DNA from: Branchiostoma floridae
Lineage: Eukaryota; Chordata; Leptocardii; Amphioxiformes; Branchiostomatidae
NCBI RefSeq assembly: GCF_000003815.2
Contig: NC_049983.1
Location: forward strand, 21,964,468-22,003,672
Length of the DNA: 39,205 bases
Direction of reading: 5' to 3'
Each line of letters begins with the position of its first letter. Position 1 is the stretch's first letter. Positions 24,901 to 29,638 of this stretch are shown here, one piece after another. The position numbers were made by a program, and so were the translations under genes. The notes below the pieces were generated by a model. The model was not told where the DNA came from. It did no database searches and worked only from the letters and a program-made list of their open reading frames with translations.

Positions 24901-26066
24901 AGTAGAAACCCTTAGCTTACTCACACTGAGCCTGTCTCAAGACTCAATATAGCCTGGTATCCAACCGTATCATAGCTCGTGAGTCTCTTCTGTCCTCTCT
25001 GCAGGACAGAAGAGACTCGCAAGCTATAATACAGTTGGATACCAGGCTAGTAAACTGGCAGGGCATTCATTCATGCAGCAATTGCTACCTGGATTTCTTA
25101 AGGTGAAGGAGGGTTCTGCAATTCCTTCTCCACCCTCTCGTCTACGTTCATAGTCATAGACCCACAGGTGCAAGAAGGTACTAGTATATAGCATAAACTA
25201 GTATAAGGTTAATCAAAAGTAAAGTAACTAAAGCAATATCATTGATCATGTCACACCATAGCCTTATGCCTTACCTCCTCCAGAGCATTGTTGGTCCAAC
25301 AAACGGTCCCCATTCATCTGTGGTCAGCACTAGCAGCACCTGTAACACAGAAAGTTGGCAGGGACATATTTATACAATGTTCTTATAGTCTATAGGCGAT
25401 TGGTGCAAAAATTGCTCAAATTATGGTAAAAGCATGAAACTTGGCACAAGTGTTCTATACAACAATAGAAACAATTCTAGGGGTGGAGCCAAAATATACC
25501 TGCTTTTACATGGCAACTGTTGCTAGGCAACTTTTTTCGCTTGTCCTATTAGTGCCTGGTGGTAGATAAGGTAGGCCAAGATGTTTTATGTTGTTTCTGT
25601 AGCAGGGTATTTTTCGCAGGGAAGGATTGCTAATCCCCCTTTCCCAATTAAGTACTCAAGGCACCTCCTTAAAGTACTCGAGGCACCGTCTTAAAGTACT
25701 TGAGGCATCTCCTTAAAGTACTCGAGGCATCTCCTTAAAGTACTCGAGGCATGCACCTACTGGAACATGAGATTCCCATTTGACGTCTCTTCCAAAAGAT
25801 GCCGCAACTTCAAGAATTCTTGGCATTCAAAGGTAAAATATGTCTATTTCCTAGCCCGGAGTCCAAGCCTTTTTAGCTTTGTTCTGCTTCCGAAGGTCGC
25901 TACTCCCCCACAAAGTGTAGCAACCTTCGGGAGCGGAACAAGAATAACAAGGCTGGACCTCCAGGCTAGTCTATTACGTGTCGCCAGAAAGAAGTGTACT
26001 CACCCCATTGTTCTCTCCTGCCCACGTCATGGACACACTCAAGTTGGTCTCATTGTGAAAGGTGAA
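6532..26066 (-). CDS. SORT1: Sortilin (VPS10-domain sorting receptor), 24 exons, 5' incomplete
   Basis: Sortilin is a type I membrane receptor that carries ligands between trans-Golgi, plasma membrane and endosomes. Exons, high to low: 26066-26004, 25339-25275, 24456-24354, 23331-23158, 22349-22276, 21733-21666, 21379-21293, 20708-20652, 20040-19970, 18844-18758, 18089-18029, 17325-17252, 16976-16895, 16150-16053, 15709-15607, 14037-13961, 13199(gap)-13125, 12617-12433, 11610-11493, 11091-11017, 10532-10419, 7730-7586, 7146-7040, 6655-6553. All testable junctions keep frame with GT-AG borders. About 755 residues are recovered against 831 for human sortilin. Asp-box blades include SADYGKTF, TTDGGETF, SQDFGRNW, STDLGKNF, SRNGGDTW, SDDGGYNW and SFDEGQCW. 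Ten cysteines follow (10CC), then a transmembrane helix and a YSEL tail. There is no LDLR, fibronectin or PKD module, which separates it from SorLA and SorCS. Signal peptide and propeptide exons are missing: beyond the window, in a gap, or unrecognised. Confidence 0.95.
6553..6655 (-). CDS. SORT1: SORT1 exon 24 (cytosolic tail)
   Basis: Phase 2 to 0, reading QDVYRYSELNQTDDVTLEED then HSSKTWVYHDDSDV. YSEL is a YxxPhi adaptor-binding motif and YHDDSD matches human GYHDDSDEDLLE. At GATGTG|gtaagg there is a good donor, so a further exon with the acidic-dileucine (DLL) signal is expected. If the site is not used, the frame reads VRQTHF and stops at 6532-6534. No convincing terminal exon was found downstream. 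Confidence 0.9.
7040..7146 (-). CDS. SORT1: SORT1 exon 23 (transmembrane helix)
   Basis: Phase 0 to 2. It reads GAGGKVVAGLTVTVILIAVL then IIAVYYGKRWWRRKQ. About 22 hydrophobic residues followed by a basic Lys/Arg stop-transfer cluster make a single-pass type I anchor, as in sortilin. Confidence 0.95.
7586..7730 (-). CDS. SORT1: SORT1 exon 22 (10CC end and stalk)
   Basis: Phase 2 to 0, reading YRLIPGDECVGGTPPEVSLV then DLRERCSKSELFDEQYGLAN and FKSYFNKE. GYR.IPGD.C.GG matches human GYRKIPGDKCQGG; cysteines 9 and 10 are here. The rest is the juxtamembrane stalk. The preceding intron is the longest seen (about 2.7 kb) and holds a 1.18-kb transposon. Confidence 0.95.
7765..8170 (-). mobile_element. 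Probable LINE/SINE 3' end, reverse orientation
   Basis: A (TTTG)n run at about 7767-7790 leads into ctttatttagccagggtaaag and then a moderately GC-rich then A-rich tract. In reverse this reads as a retroelement 3' end with a short tandem (CAAA)n tail. The 5' limit is not clear and no reading frame survives. It lies in the intron between SORT1 exons 22 and 21. Confidence 0.4.
8200..9000. other. AT-rich intron sequence of SORT1
   Basis: No exon or delimitable element is seen. A notably AT-rich stretch at 8420-8600 is full of TTTGAAT/ATTTGAA words. Confidence 0.4.
9009..10187. mobile_element. 1.18-kb inverted-repeat element with 7-bp target duplication and CpG-rich cargo
   Basis: The 29-bp terminal inverted repeats (starting caaggagcttttatca at 9009; complement ending 10187) match at 28 of 29 positions. 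Both sides carry the 7-mer aatgtcc (9002-9008 and 10188-10194), so the borders are exact. The interior 9550-10160 is GC- and CpG-rich, unlike the surrounding AT-rich intron. On the minus strand it holds tgactacgtca followed about 20 bases on by cacaATGGCGGAC, which looks like a promoter and gene start, but the frame closes after about 19 codons. No transposase is recognisable, so it is non-autonomous. Superfamily unassigned. Confidence 0.75.
10419..10532 (-). CDS. SORT1: SORT1 exon 21 (10CC module)
   Basis: Phase 2 to 2, reading CEYGFHRDSENKCTADKDYI then SKFPEVCEKGELQEIKSN. Cysteines 6, 7 and 8 of 10CC; matches human CDFGYYRPENDSKC. Confidence 0.95.
11017..11091 (-). CDS. SORT1: SORT1 exon 20 (10CC module)
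   Basis: Phase 2 to 2, reading CKNGYSYEVQGEKHQCTCMD then ADYE. Holds cysteines 3, 4 and 5 of 10CC (C...CTC, human MC...ICLC). Donor gtatgt. Confidence 0.96.
11160..11262 (+). mobile_element. Retroelement 3' tail with (ATC)n end
   Basis: AT-rich sequence ends ttgaataaaaccaaatcatcatcatcatta. This looks like a LINE 3' end with a trinucleotide tail, comparable to the (GAT)n tail at 21997-22010. Confidence 0.35.
11493..11610 (-). CDS. SORT1: SORT1 exon 19 (10CC module)
   Basis: Phase 1 to 2, reading TDDDYDTWLAHEEYHKTGIE then DACLLGVKETFRRRKKNT. Matches human [35 protein letters not shown]. Carries 10CC cysteine 2 (and completes cysteine 1). Confidence 0.96.
11683..11900 (+). mobile_element. tRNA-derived SINE
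   Basis: The head resembles a tRNA gene: a Pol III A-box-like tggcgcagtggca at about 11693-11705, an anticodon-loop-like ggctcaagaccgag, and a B-box-like gggtttggaagtcc at about 11737-11750 (degenerate GGTTCGAATCC). The tRNA is Leu-like by its anticodon loop. The body includes gacgagagggtggagaagg, which also occurs in reverse orientation near 25110-25145. It lies in the intron between SORT1 exons 19 and 18. Confidence 0.75.
11945..12090 (+). pseudogene. LINE (CR1/L2-like) ORF2 fragment
   Basis: The reading LSDKDSLERVQNQAARFCTN followed by TYNRDANVTKI matches the LE(K/R)VQ..AARF...Y.R...VT segment found shortly after the reverse transcriptase core in CR1/Jockey-group LINEs. It ends in a stop at 12089-12091 and has no catalytic motifs, so it is a dead fragment. 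Confidence 0.7.
12234..12258. repeat. (CA)n microsatellite
   Basis: Dinucleotide CA run in a SORT1 intron. Confidence 0.9.
12433..12617 (-). CDS. SORT1: SORT1 exon 18 (last blade)
   Basis: 185 bases, phase 2 to 1. It starts YSFDEGQCWRDYKFTEEEIV, continues FTGLLTEPGAKTMKVGIWGF and ends RVTVIDFEKVVTRQ. DEGQCW is the last Asp box; FTGL.SEPGA and IWGF are conserved. The final split codon becomes Cys, the first cysteine of 10CC. Confidence 0.97.
12898..12980. repeat. (GA)n then (GT)n microsatellite
   Basis: A GAGA-rich tract (about 12900-12940) passes directly into a GTGT-rich tract (about 12944-12980). The open frames over it are low-complexity artefacts. Confidence 0.9.
13125..13199 (-). CDS. 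SORT1: SORT1 exon 17, 5' end in assembly gap
   Basis: Visible part reads YAIGDHGGLLVAVPVAEDRL then ANTI and a split Arg, ending in phase 2 at gtaggt. Human has YTILDSGGIIVAIEHSS here. By comparison only about 7 residues (human MLEGPHY region) are missing, so the acceptor should lie just beyond 13199 in the N run. Confidence 0.9.
13200..13735. other. Assembly gap (N run)
   Basis: 536 N. It hides the 5' end of SORT1 exon 17 and part of the preceding intron. Confidence 1.
13908..13940. repeat. Perfect 12-bp hairpin beside a splice donor
   Basis: accagtcctctg (13908-13919) and its exact complement (13929-13940) with a 9-base loop. On the minus transcript it lies about 20 bases inside the intron after SORT1 exon 16. 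Confidence 0.7.
13961..14037 (-). CDS. SORT1: SORT1 exon 16
   Basis: Phase 1 to 0, reading HVSDALQTTNPDVYISDDGG then YNWFK. PDVYISDDGGY is identical to human. A perfect 12-bp hairpin lies 20 bases inside the downstream intron (13908-13940). Confidence 0.96.
14545..15238. mobile_element. hAT-like non-autonomous element, 694 bp
   Basis: Perfect 15-bp terminal inverted repeats (tagtggtgcgtaccg and complement) are flanked by an exact 8-bp duplication gctgtggc (14537-14544 and 15239-15246). The TIR fits the hAT consensus YARNG and the 8-bp duplication fits hAT. Both subterminal regions carry ccggacctgaaccgg-like repeats. No transposase frame survives. It lies in the SORT1 intron between exons 16 and 15. 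Confidence 0.88.
15440..15585 (-). mobile_element. Fragment of the CAGGGTTTTAGCCAG MITE family
   Basis: In reverse orientation the segment gacggaatttttgcag ... gaggacggaaaaaa ... gcccattctgtcctctg matches the interior of the 4425-4660 element. The termini are not recognisable. Confidence 0.55.
15607..15709 (-). CDS. SORT1: SORT1 exon 15
   Basis: Phase 0 to 1, reading CGLQIHNQYSRVKGINAPMG then PLSEPNAVGLILVH. The segment PMGPLSEPNAVG is nearly identical to human PMAPLSEPNAVG, the best single identifier of this gene as sortilin. Donor gtaggt. Confidence 0.97.
15930..16052. repeat. 20-bp tandem repeat abutting SORT1 exon 14 donor
   Basis: Units of the form gtcagacaggtgtgtattaa recur about five times. 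The outermost units differ and carry tatag(g/a)ctcacctg, so the array begins and ends with a copy of the splice-donor sequence (CAG|gtgag on the minus strand) at about 15967 and 16052. Confidence 0.85.
16053..16150 (-). CDS. SORT1: SORT1 exon 14
   Basis: Phase 1 to 0, reading KSIRTMITYDRGGVWQPVPT then PAGMSCEKPSDQ. Equivalent to human QTMITFDQGGRWTHLRKP...C, with a conserved Asp box and Cys. Its donor (CAG|gtgagt) abuts a tandem repeat that contains a second gtgagc donor-like copy near 15967. Confidence 0.96.
16505..16859. mobile_element. hAT-like MITE, 355 bp
   Basis: Termini caggcttttagctagg (16505) and cctggctaaaagcctg (ending 16859) differ at one position. Flanked by an exact 8-bp duplication cttatgca (16497-16504 and 16860-16867). 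The ends resemble the CAGGGTTTTAGCCAG family. It sits 36 bases from the donor of SORT1 exon 13. Confidence 0.88.
16895..16976 (-). CDS. SORT1: SORT1 exon 13
   Basis: Phase 0 to 1, reading YPNFESVTDFYKVKSLRGVY then LASQIRN. The FxxVTxxxSLRGVY stretch is a sortilin hallmark. A hAT-like element ends only 36 bases downstream of its donor (see 16505-16859). Confidence 0.96.
17252..17325 (-). CDS. SORT1: SORT1 exon 12
   Basis: Phase 1 to 0, reading TGTGTIYTSGADGIIFSVSL then TSHL, aligned to human [24 protein letters not shown]. Donor gtaaga. Confidence 0.96.
17391..17834. mobile_element. Long inverted-repeat MITE with phased GAAT/ATTC array
   Basis: Ends tcccttcacacgag (17391-17404) and ctcgtgtgaagggg (17821-17834), and the inverted similarity continues about 45 bases (gaatgagcc.gaatgcc...aataaaaat). 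Between them GAAT or ATTC occurs about every 10 bases. A related flank at 17835-17957 ends gtgtgaaggccc and continues the pattern. The target duplication is unclear (TTA/TAA-like). No coding capacity. Confidence 0.7.
18029..18089 (-). CDS. SORT1: SORT1 exon 11
   Basis: Phase 0 to 1, reading FYSILDMSEGMVFMHVDDEG. Matches human [20 protein letters not shown], a highly conserved strand of the propeller. Confidence 0.96.
18758..18844 (-). CDS. SORT1: SORT1 exon 10
   Basis: 29 codons, phase 0 to 0, reading NNFTRVMHVSRNGGDTWELA then QLPSITPDR. SRNGGDTW is an Asp box and AQLPS is identical to vertebrate sortilin. NNF contains an N-glycosylation sequon (NFT). Confidence 0.96.
18967..19763. mobile_element. 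CAGGGCTCGAAATAC element, GTGCACCCA subfamily, with nested insertion
   Basis: It begins cagggctctaaatactggg and ends tttcgagccctg. Flanked by a 5-bp duplication gttgg (18962-18966 and 19764-19768). Removing the nested 19054-19480 element plus its duplication leaves about 361 bp, close to the 357 bp of the related 31441-31797 copy. Subterminal regions carry repeated gtgcaccca words on both sides. The TIR and 5-bp duplication suggest a hAT-type (hAT5-like) non-autonomous element, tentatively. Confidence 0.8.
19054..19480. mobile_element. Nested inverted-repeat element with 9-bp duplication (Mutator-like)
   Basis: Termini tagcctgggtaccatccgga and complement are nearly perfect over about 35 bases (continuing to ggagcgaactac). 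The 9-mer tgcacagag is present on both sides (19045-19053 and 19481-19489). A 9-bp duplication is typical of MULE/Mutator elements. The left half contains two tandem copies of an approximately 45-bp unit ending tatatacagtcgcttct. It inserted into the 18967-19763 element, giving relative age. Confidence 0.85.
19970..20040 (-). CDS. SORT1: SORT1 exon 9
   Basis: Phase 1 to 0, reading VAEHVYSFGQQGQFLYVSIE then LNE. Matches human [20 protein letters not shown]. Donor gtaagt. Confidence 0.95.
20142..20483. mobile_element. CAGGGCTCTAGCCAG MITE with TGACGGA repeats
   Basis: Perfect 16-bp inverted ends cagggctctagccagc and complement. Interior words ccgtcaattgacgg, acggaaaaaa and ccgtcaactttgacgg form subterminal repeats. 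No matching target duplication was seen. Same family as 4425-4660. In a SORT1 intron. Confidence 0.75.
20652..20708 (-). CDS. SORT1: SORT1 exon 8
   Basis: 57 bases, phase 1 to 1, reading ESYNYDLLKSTDLGKNFV. STDLGKNF is an Asp box equivalent to human TSDLGKSF. Donor gtgagt. Also symmetric, but the Asp box argues against routine skipping. Confidence 0.92.
21293..21379 (-). CDS. SORT1: SORT1 exon 7 (Tyr/Asp/Ser-rich loop, possible cassette)
   Basis: 87 bases, phase 1 to 1, reading GSYGPYSSSLNSYDYFDDYG then TWGLEFPK. Donor is taken as C|gtaggt because it gives the phase needed by the next exon. Vertebrate sortilin has only a short loop here (about ANGSCKADLGALEL), so this exon makes most of a surface-loop insertion between propeller strands. 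Because it is symmetric it can be skipped without a frameshift. Confidence 0.85.
21666..21733 (-). CDS. SORT1: SORT1 exon 6
   Basis: Completes Trp and reads GTASYDTDSTIYLTYDPKHM then SE, ending in phase 1. It matches human KWGSDNTIFFTTYANG. The donor, gtttgt, is the weakest in the gene, which is relevant to possible skipping of the next exon. Confidence 0.9.
21820..22097. mobile_element. Diverged TAGCCTGGGTACC-family copy interrupted by a retroelement tail
   Basis: The left part (ccggatggaataggagagaa) and right part (gagaagcgactgtatatcg ... gatggtacccaagctta) resemble the 19054-19480 element. They are separated by the 21875-22013 insertion. Confidence 0.5.
21875..22013 (+). mobile_element. 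LINE 3'-end insertion with (GAT)n tail
   Basis: 139 bp ending in gatgatgatgatg and flanked by the 10-bp direct repeat aataaatgtc (21865-21874 and 22014-22023). This is the form of a short, 5'-truncated non-LTR insertion. Confidence 0.65.
22276..22349 (-). CDS. SORT1: SORT1 exon 5
   Basis: Phase 0 to 2, reading HSLYLSQDFGRNWHVVHNYV then ADFK and a split Trp. SQDFGRNW is an Asp box equivalent to human SKNFGGKW. Donor gtaagc. Confidence 0.95.
22499..22807. mobile_element. PIF/Harbinger-like MITE, 309 bp foldback
   Basis: Inverted ends aggtggggtcacac flanked by TTA on both sides (22496-22498 and 22808-22810), the target preference of PIF/Harbinger. The inverted similarity extends deep into the element (cgtata.attcaagtcc, then accaggctccacaggtcg), so it can fold into a long hairpin. 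It is noncoding and lies in the SORT1 intron between exons 5 and 4. Confidence 0.82.
23158..23331 (-). CDS. SORT1: SORT1 exon 4 (blade 2)
   Basis: 58 codons, phase 0 to 0, starting VLLVSYMTGGETDGSFSRIY and containing VTTDGGETF (Asp box) and the diagnostic FHPKNKDYLLAHS, matching human SPQNSDYLLALS. Donor gtaggt. The 78-aa insertion pattern of SorCS proteins is absent. Confidence 0.96.
23366..23700 (+). mobile_element. CAGGGCTCTAGATAC element, TGCAGGTA subfamily
   Basis: It starts cagggctctagatactag and carries many tgcaggt/acctgca words at both ends. It aligns along its length, in reverse orientation, with the intact 31441-31797 copy. The right terminus is degraded around 23690-23700. Confidence 0.75.
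24354..24456 (-). CDS. SORT1: SORT1 exon 3 (first Asp box)
   Basis: 103 bases, completing Ser and reading ADYGKTFQNISKKINNAYIK then KDNGMYKSLLDPAR. SADYGKTF is an Asp-box (SxDxGxTF) and INNAYI matches human INNTFI. Ends in phase 0 at gtaagc. Confidence 0.95.
24950..25049. mobile_element. 100-bp TAGCCTGG palindrome
   Basis: Nearly perfect inverted repeat: tagcctggtatccaaccgta on the left and its imperfect complement on the right, with the arms meeting at a 6-base centre (ctctgc). No target duplication seen. Ends resemble those of 19054-19480. Confidence 0.7.
25075..25180 (-). mobile_element. SINE fragment, reverse orientation
   Basis: Its reverse complement contains gacgagagggtggagaagg and aattgcagaaccctccttcacc, matching the body of the 11683-11900 SINE. 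The tRNA head is missing. Confidence 0.65.
25275..25339 (-). CDS. SORT1: SORT1 exon 2 (blade 1)
   Basis: 65 bases, phase 0 to 2, reading VLLVLTTDEWGPFVGPTMLW then R and a split Ser. It corresponds to human VILVLTTF...LYRS. Donor gtaagg, acceptor gttacag. Confidence 0.93.
25648..25755. repeat. 22-bp minisatellite, about five units
   Basis: Units of the form aagtactcgaggcatctcctt repeat with few changes. In the SORT1 intron between exons 2 and 1. Confidence 0.9.
25851..25968. mobile_element. 118-bp CTAGCCCGG palindromic element
   Basis: Inverted arms (ctagcccggagtccaagcc ... cttccgaaggtcgctac) with a 13-base centre. The flanking 9-mers gtctatttc (25842-25850) and gtctattac (25969-25977) match at 8 of 9 positions. 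It ends 35 bases from the donor of SORT1 exon 1. Confidence 0.7.
26004..26066 (-). CDS. SORT1: SORT1 exon 1 seen (VPS10 start)
   Basis: 21 codons, phase 0 to 0, reading FTFHNETNLSVSMTWAGENN plus G, with acceptor cttttccag and donor gtgagt. It matches the human segment [21 protein letters not shown] at the start of blade 1. The preceding exon, which should hold the signal peptide, propeptide and furin site, was not found in 26067-39205. Confidence 0.93.
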
Positions 26067-26638
26067 CTGGAAAAGAAATTAAGATCAAAAATTGAAATTA
26101 CAAGTACACAATTGTAAGGTACACAGCCCTAACTTCTGGGTCCAAAATAATCACTGTACATGTTGTTACGGTGGCATTGCTCAGACCTTGTGGTCGGTTT
26201 GTTGGCTCAGTATCTTAAGATCCTGTTGTGGCCTTTGACCGTGGGAATTTCCTAACTCAACTAATGTTCAGTGAAAGGGAGTACCTGGCCTTTGGTTAGG
26301 GGATGTGTCAGCATACCCCCAGGGAGTTTAAGGTGGGGGTGGAGAGCCCGAACAGACACTCAGAGTCAGAGGTGCCTGAAAGAATGATCAATGCCTCTCT
26401 CTTGACAGCGCGAGCAGTTATTAATATAATTAATTCCCCCTTTCCGAGATACTTTTCCAACAGGCCCCAGACTTCCGTAGAAAGCTCGCGCATCAAGAAT
26501 CTAGAAAAGACCGACCAACACCACCACCCGCTACCCCCAACAAAATCCTGCAGCTGGTTAAAGGAATCCTTAGTTGAGTGGGAGCCCGGGGCTGCGTGTT
26601 TGAGGCCATCCATCCATATATATATATATGTATATATG
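26067..26638. other. SORT1 5' intron/upstream sequence, unassigned
   Basis: A 128-codon open frame (26303-26689, plus) is overlapped by a similarly long antisense frame. Its protein is hydrophilic and I recognise no domain. It is probably repeat-derived. An (AT)n run lies at 26617-26636. Confidence 0.35.
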
Positions 26639-26880
26639 CAGGGCTCGAAATACTGGGTGCAAGTGCACCCAGGTGCACCCAAAATTTGAGCTGTGCACCC
26701 ACTTTTTTTCATCCAACTGTAAGAAATATAATAAAATGTCTGTCATAGTAACTTACTTGTTTAAGAATTTGAAGTTCAATTTGGATTCGAAATTTTACAT
26801 GCTCAGAAGAGGAACAGTAAAGTCTGTGATTAGGTTTTTCTACCTATTAGAGATCATTTTAACTTAAGTGGTGTACCCAA
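26639..26880 (+). mobile_element. CAGGGCTCGAAATAC element, GTGCACCCA subfamily, cut by gap
   Basis: It starts cagggctcgaaatactgggt with repeated gtgcaccca words, closely matching the 18967 copy, and reaches the distal aagtggtgtaccca segment before running into the N gap. Confidence 0.8.
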
Positions 26881-26980
26881 NNNNNNNNNNNNNNNNNNNN
26901 NNNNNNNNNNNNNNNNNNNNNNNNNNNNNNNNNNNNNNNNNNNNNNNNNNNNNNNNNNNNNNNNNNNNNNNNNNNNNNNN
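26881..26980. other. Assembly gap of exactly 100 N
   Basis: A round 100-N run conventionally marks a gap of unknown size, so distances across it are not reliable. Confidence 0.95.
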
Positions 26981-28006
26981 CTCTCTGGCTTATACTTAAG
27001 ATAGTTTTAATAGTTCACGGTGAATATAAAGCCACCGCGAACATTTCTGCGTTTATAGTACGTTTTGTTTGGCTGCGCCACAGGTCTGTCATCCAGGCTA
27101 CTAGCAAATAGCGCTCCTAGCGGTCGGTCCGTAAGTTGCTCCAACCTAGCGCCTGCGCTATATTTTCAGAACAGCAAGGAGGTTATTATAAAACCTCCTT
27201 GCTTATATATACGTCTTGCGTCTTATCGATCTTCAAGAAATGTAAGTCAGTTGAAATCTTTGTCTTGGTGTCTTTATCTCGTTCAGACTTTATGAACAAT
27301 ATTCAGTCGCCTAAATCCGGCAAATACTTTATAGTAGTTGATAAGTAAAAAAAAAAAAAGACTGGTGAAACCAGCACATGTGTTAGGCCTAGGTCACATT
27401 TCCTCCGGTTTGGAAATGTGACGTTAGCCTTAGTAGAAGATTTATACTTATGTTCATAAGGAAACTCCGTTAGTGAAACAATATGTCTATGCTACTCTTC
27501 CTGCAGATCTACAGTGACCCGTTTCTTCAAAAAGTACATTGGCCGCCAGCTTAGCTAAGATGATTGATGTAAATTTTAATGTCTGCCAGGGTTACATCTA
27601 TTTCATATTTATCTATTTGATATTAATCAACACGAATTGTTAAACGGAGTTTGCTTAACAAAACTTTCATAACAAAATAAACAATAAAAGGATACTCTTT
27701 TCCCTGAGACAATTGTTTATTAGAATGAACGGTACATTTTTGTCTTGCCTGATACTGACAATGACTTAAATCTTGCCTCTTGTGACTGCACATATTTACA
27801 TAGATATGAAATTCATCATTTGCACTGGAAACACACCAGGAGATCCACAACCAAAATGCTAAGTTAAGCTCATCACCAAAAACGAATCACTAATTAAACC
27901 TTTTAACATCCCCAAAAGTCATATCGGACAAGATTTTGTAAAGCAACAGGCAACGGTAAAAGAATCATGGTACGCAGTTGTAACTCAGTACAAGCTTTAC
28001 TGCATT
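26981..28006. other. Unassigned sequence between gap and LINE
   Basis: A GC-richer patch at 27050-27170 may be a repeat fragment. An acceptor-like tactcttcctgcag at about 27493-27506 leads to only 15 open codons. No gene is supported. A 27-bp CAAGGA palindrome lies at 27175-27201. Confidence 0.35.
27175..27201. repeat. 27-bp CAAGGA palindrome
   Basis: caaggaggtt, a 7-base AT centre, and aacctccttg. Same length and ends as the 33764-33790 copy. Confidence 0.7.
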
Positions 28007-29638
28007 ATGTCTTATTTCTGGATCGTTACTTTTTGGGAATTCGGAAAACTACATCTTTTGCTTTCGTTGGAAGAAAATCACTACTATTATTATTACCAGG
28101 CTCCACAGGTCGTTGCCAAGGTTAAGAAGAGGGATGGTACGCCCCCTGTCAGCGACTCTGAGCTTCTCTCGGAATGGCGGGAATACTTTAGTTCCTTGCT
28201 AAACAACACCAGTAACTCCACAAAAGAACTTCCACTACCAGCAGAACATGACCTCCCTATACCTGACCACCCACCATCCCTGGAGGAAACAGAGTTAGCT
28301 GTGAAGCAACTCAAGCGCAGGAAAGCTCCTGGCCTGGATGATGGAGTCACAGCGGAAGCCCTTCAAGGTGGTGGTACTACAATAGTCAAAGCCCTCCACT
28401 CCTTTTGTGTTGAAGTATACACCACTCATGTTCCGCCTGACCAGTGGACTACAAATATCATCATCCCACTACCCAAGAAAGGTGACCTAACACAGATGAC
28501 AAACTACAGGGGAATTTCACTCATGTCTATCGCTGCTAAAGTCTATAACAAGATTCTTCTCAACCGAATCCGCAGACAAGTCGATCCCATTCTAAGGAAA
28601 AACCAGGCAGGATTCAGGGAAGGACGTAGTTGTGCGCAGCAAATACACATCCTCAGAAGAATCATGGAAGGTTTTAAAAACCAACAACTGCCATTATGGG
28701 TAACTTTTATTGACTTTAAGAAAGCGTTTGACTGTATAGACAGGGAAGTTATGTTCGCCGTATTACGCCACTATGGCATCCCTGAACCAGTGGTAAAGGC
28801 CATAAGTGTTTTGTACAGTAGCTCTAAGAGTGTTGTCATGGTTGATGGGCATGTGTCACAGTGCTTCCAGGTGTCTTCTGGAGTCCTACAGGGTGATGTC
28901 TTGGCACCTTTTCTCTTTATCATTCTCATTGACTATCTTATGAGGAGGGCCACAGTAGAACCCGACTCAGGTATTGTGACTCACCCCAGAGCGTCCAGTC
29001 GATACCCGGCTAAGCGGATAAATGATTTGGATTTTGCCGATGATATTGCTCTATTAGAGTCATCGGGTCCAAGAGCACAAGAACAACTCACTAAAACTGC
29101 TACTGCAGCATCCGACTTAGGTCTTGTTGTTAGTGTCCTTAAGACGGAATACATGTGTTATAATGACAATCCAATTCCCCCACTTCTTGTGTATGACAAA
29201 CCGATTAAGCATGTACAGGATTTTAAATACCTTGGCTCTATGATGGCCTCAACAAGTAGTGACCTTAAGAAGCGTAGAGCTTTAGCATGGGTAGCTTTCT
29301 GGGACTTAGAACATCTATGGAGAAGTAATAGTATCCCTATTGCTGTTAAAGTAAGACTGTTTAAGGCCTCGTGTGTTTCAGTACTTACTTATGGATGTGA
29401 ATCCTGGGTTATTACTAAGGTGATGGAGTGCAGAATTAACTCGTTTGCAACATCTTGTTACCGTGTCATGTTAAACATCAAGAGGCTTGACCGGGTGCCT
29501 AATTCTGTAATCTACAAACTGACCAACACAAAACCCTTGATTGACACCCGATTCTGTTATTATTATCATGAAGGTTTGTTAATCATGGGGCATGATTTGC
29601 GAATACGTTCGGTTGATCAGTGCCTTCTTATGGACTGA
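28007..29638 (+). CDS. Non-LTR retrotransposon reverse transcriptase (5'-truncated LINE)
   Basis: This 543-codon frame encodes a LINE reverse transcriptase that would copy element RNA by target-primed reverse transcription. Homology starts near residue 31 (28095); the first 30 residues look like flanking sequence, so the ATG is not the true start. Seen in order: linker KAPGLDD (107-112), NYRGISLMSIAAKVYNKIL (166-184), NQAGFREGRSCAQQ (199-212), motif A FIDFKKAFD (234-242), motif B SGVLQGDVLAPFLF (291-304), catalytic FADD (343-346), motif D GLVVSVLKTEYM (372-383; the usual Asn before the Lys is changed), FKYLGSMM (406-413), then YGCESW and LDRVPNSVIYKLT. The endonuclease domain is absent. The C-terminal zinc-knuckle/LGH region is garbled and stops early, so it is a dead copy. 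RTE-like or a related clade is my best guess. Confidence 0.88.
   Translation: MSYFWIVTFWEFGKLHLLLSLEENHYYYYYQAPQVVAKVKKRDGTPPVSDSELLSEWREYFSSLLNNTSNSTKELPLPAEHDLPIPDHPPSLEETELAVKQLKRRKAPGLDDGVTAEALQGGGTTIVKALHSFCVEVYTTHVPPDQWTTNIIIPLPKKGDLTQMTNYRGISLMSIAAKVYNKILLNRIRRQVDPILRKNQAGFREGRSCAQQIHILRRIMEGFKNQQLPLWVTFIDFKKAFDCIDREVMFAVLRHYGIPEPVVKAISVLYSSSKSVVMVDGHVSQCFQVSSGVLQGDVLAPFLFIILIDYLMRRATVEPDSGIVTHPRASSRYPAKRINDLDFADDIALLESSGPRAQEQLTKTATAASDLGLVVSVLKTEYMCYNDNPIPPLLVYDKPIKHVQDFKYLGSMMASTSSDLKKRRALAWVAFWDLEHLWRSNSIPIAVKVRLFKASCVSVLTYGCESWVITKVMECRINSFATSCYRVMLNIKRLDRVPNSVIYKLTNTKPLIDTRFCYYYHEGLLIMGHDLRIRSVDQCLLMD

Noticed and set aside
26303-26712. 128- and 134-codon overlapping frames on opposite strands
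   Set aside because: No domain recognised, no splice context and repeat surroundings; kept only as unassigned.
28093-28350. 85-codon minus-strand frame
   Set aside because: Shadow of the LINE reverse transcriptase frame.
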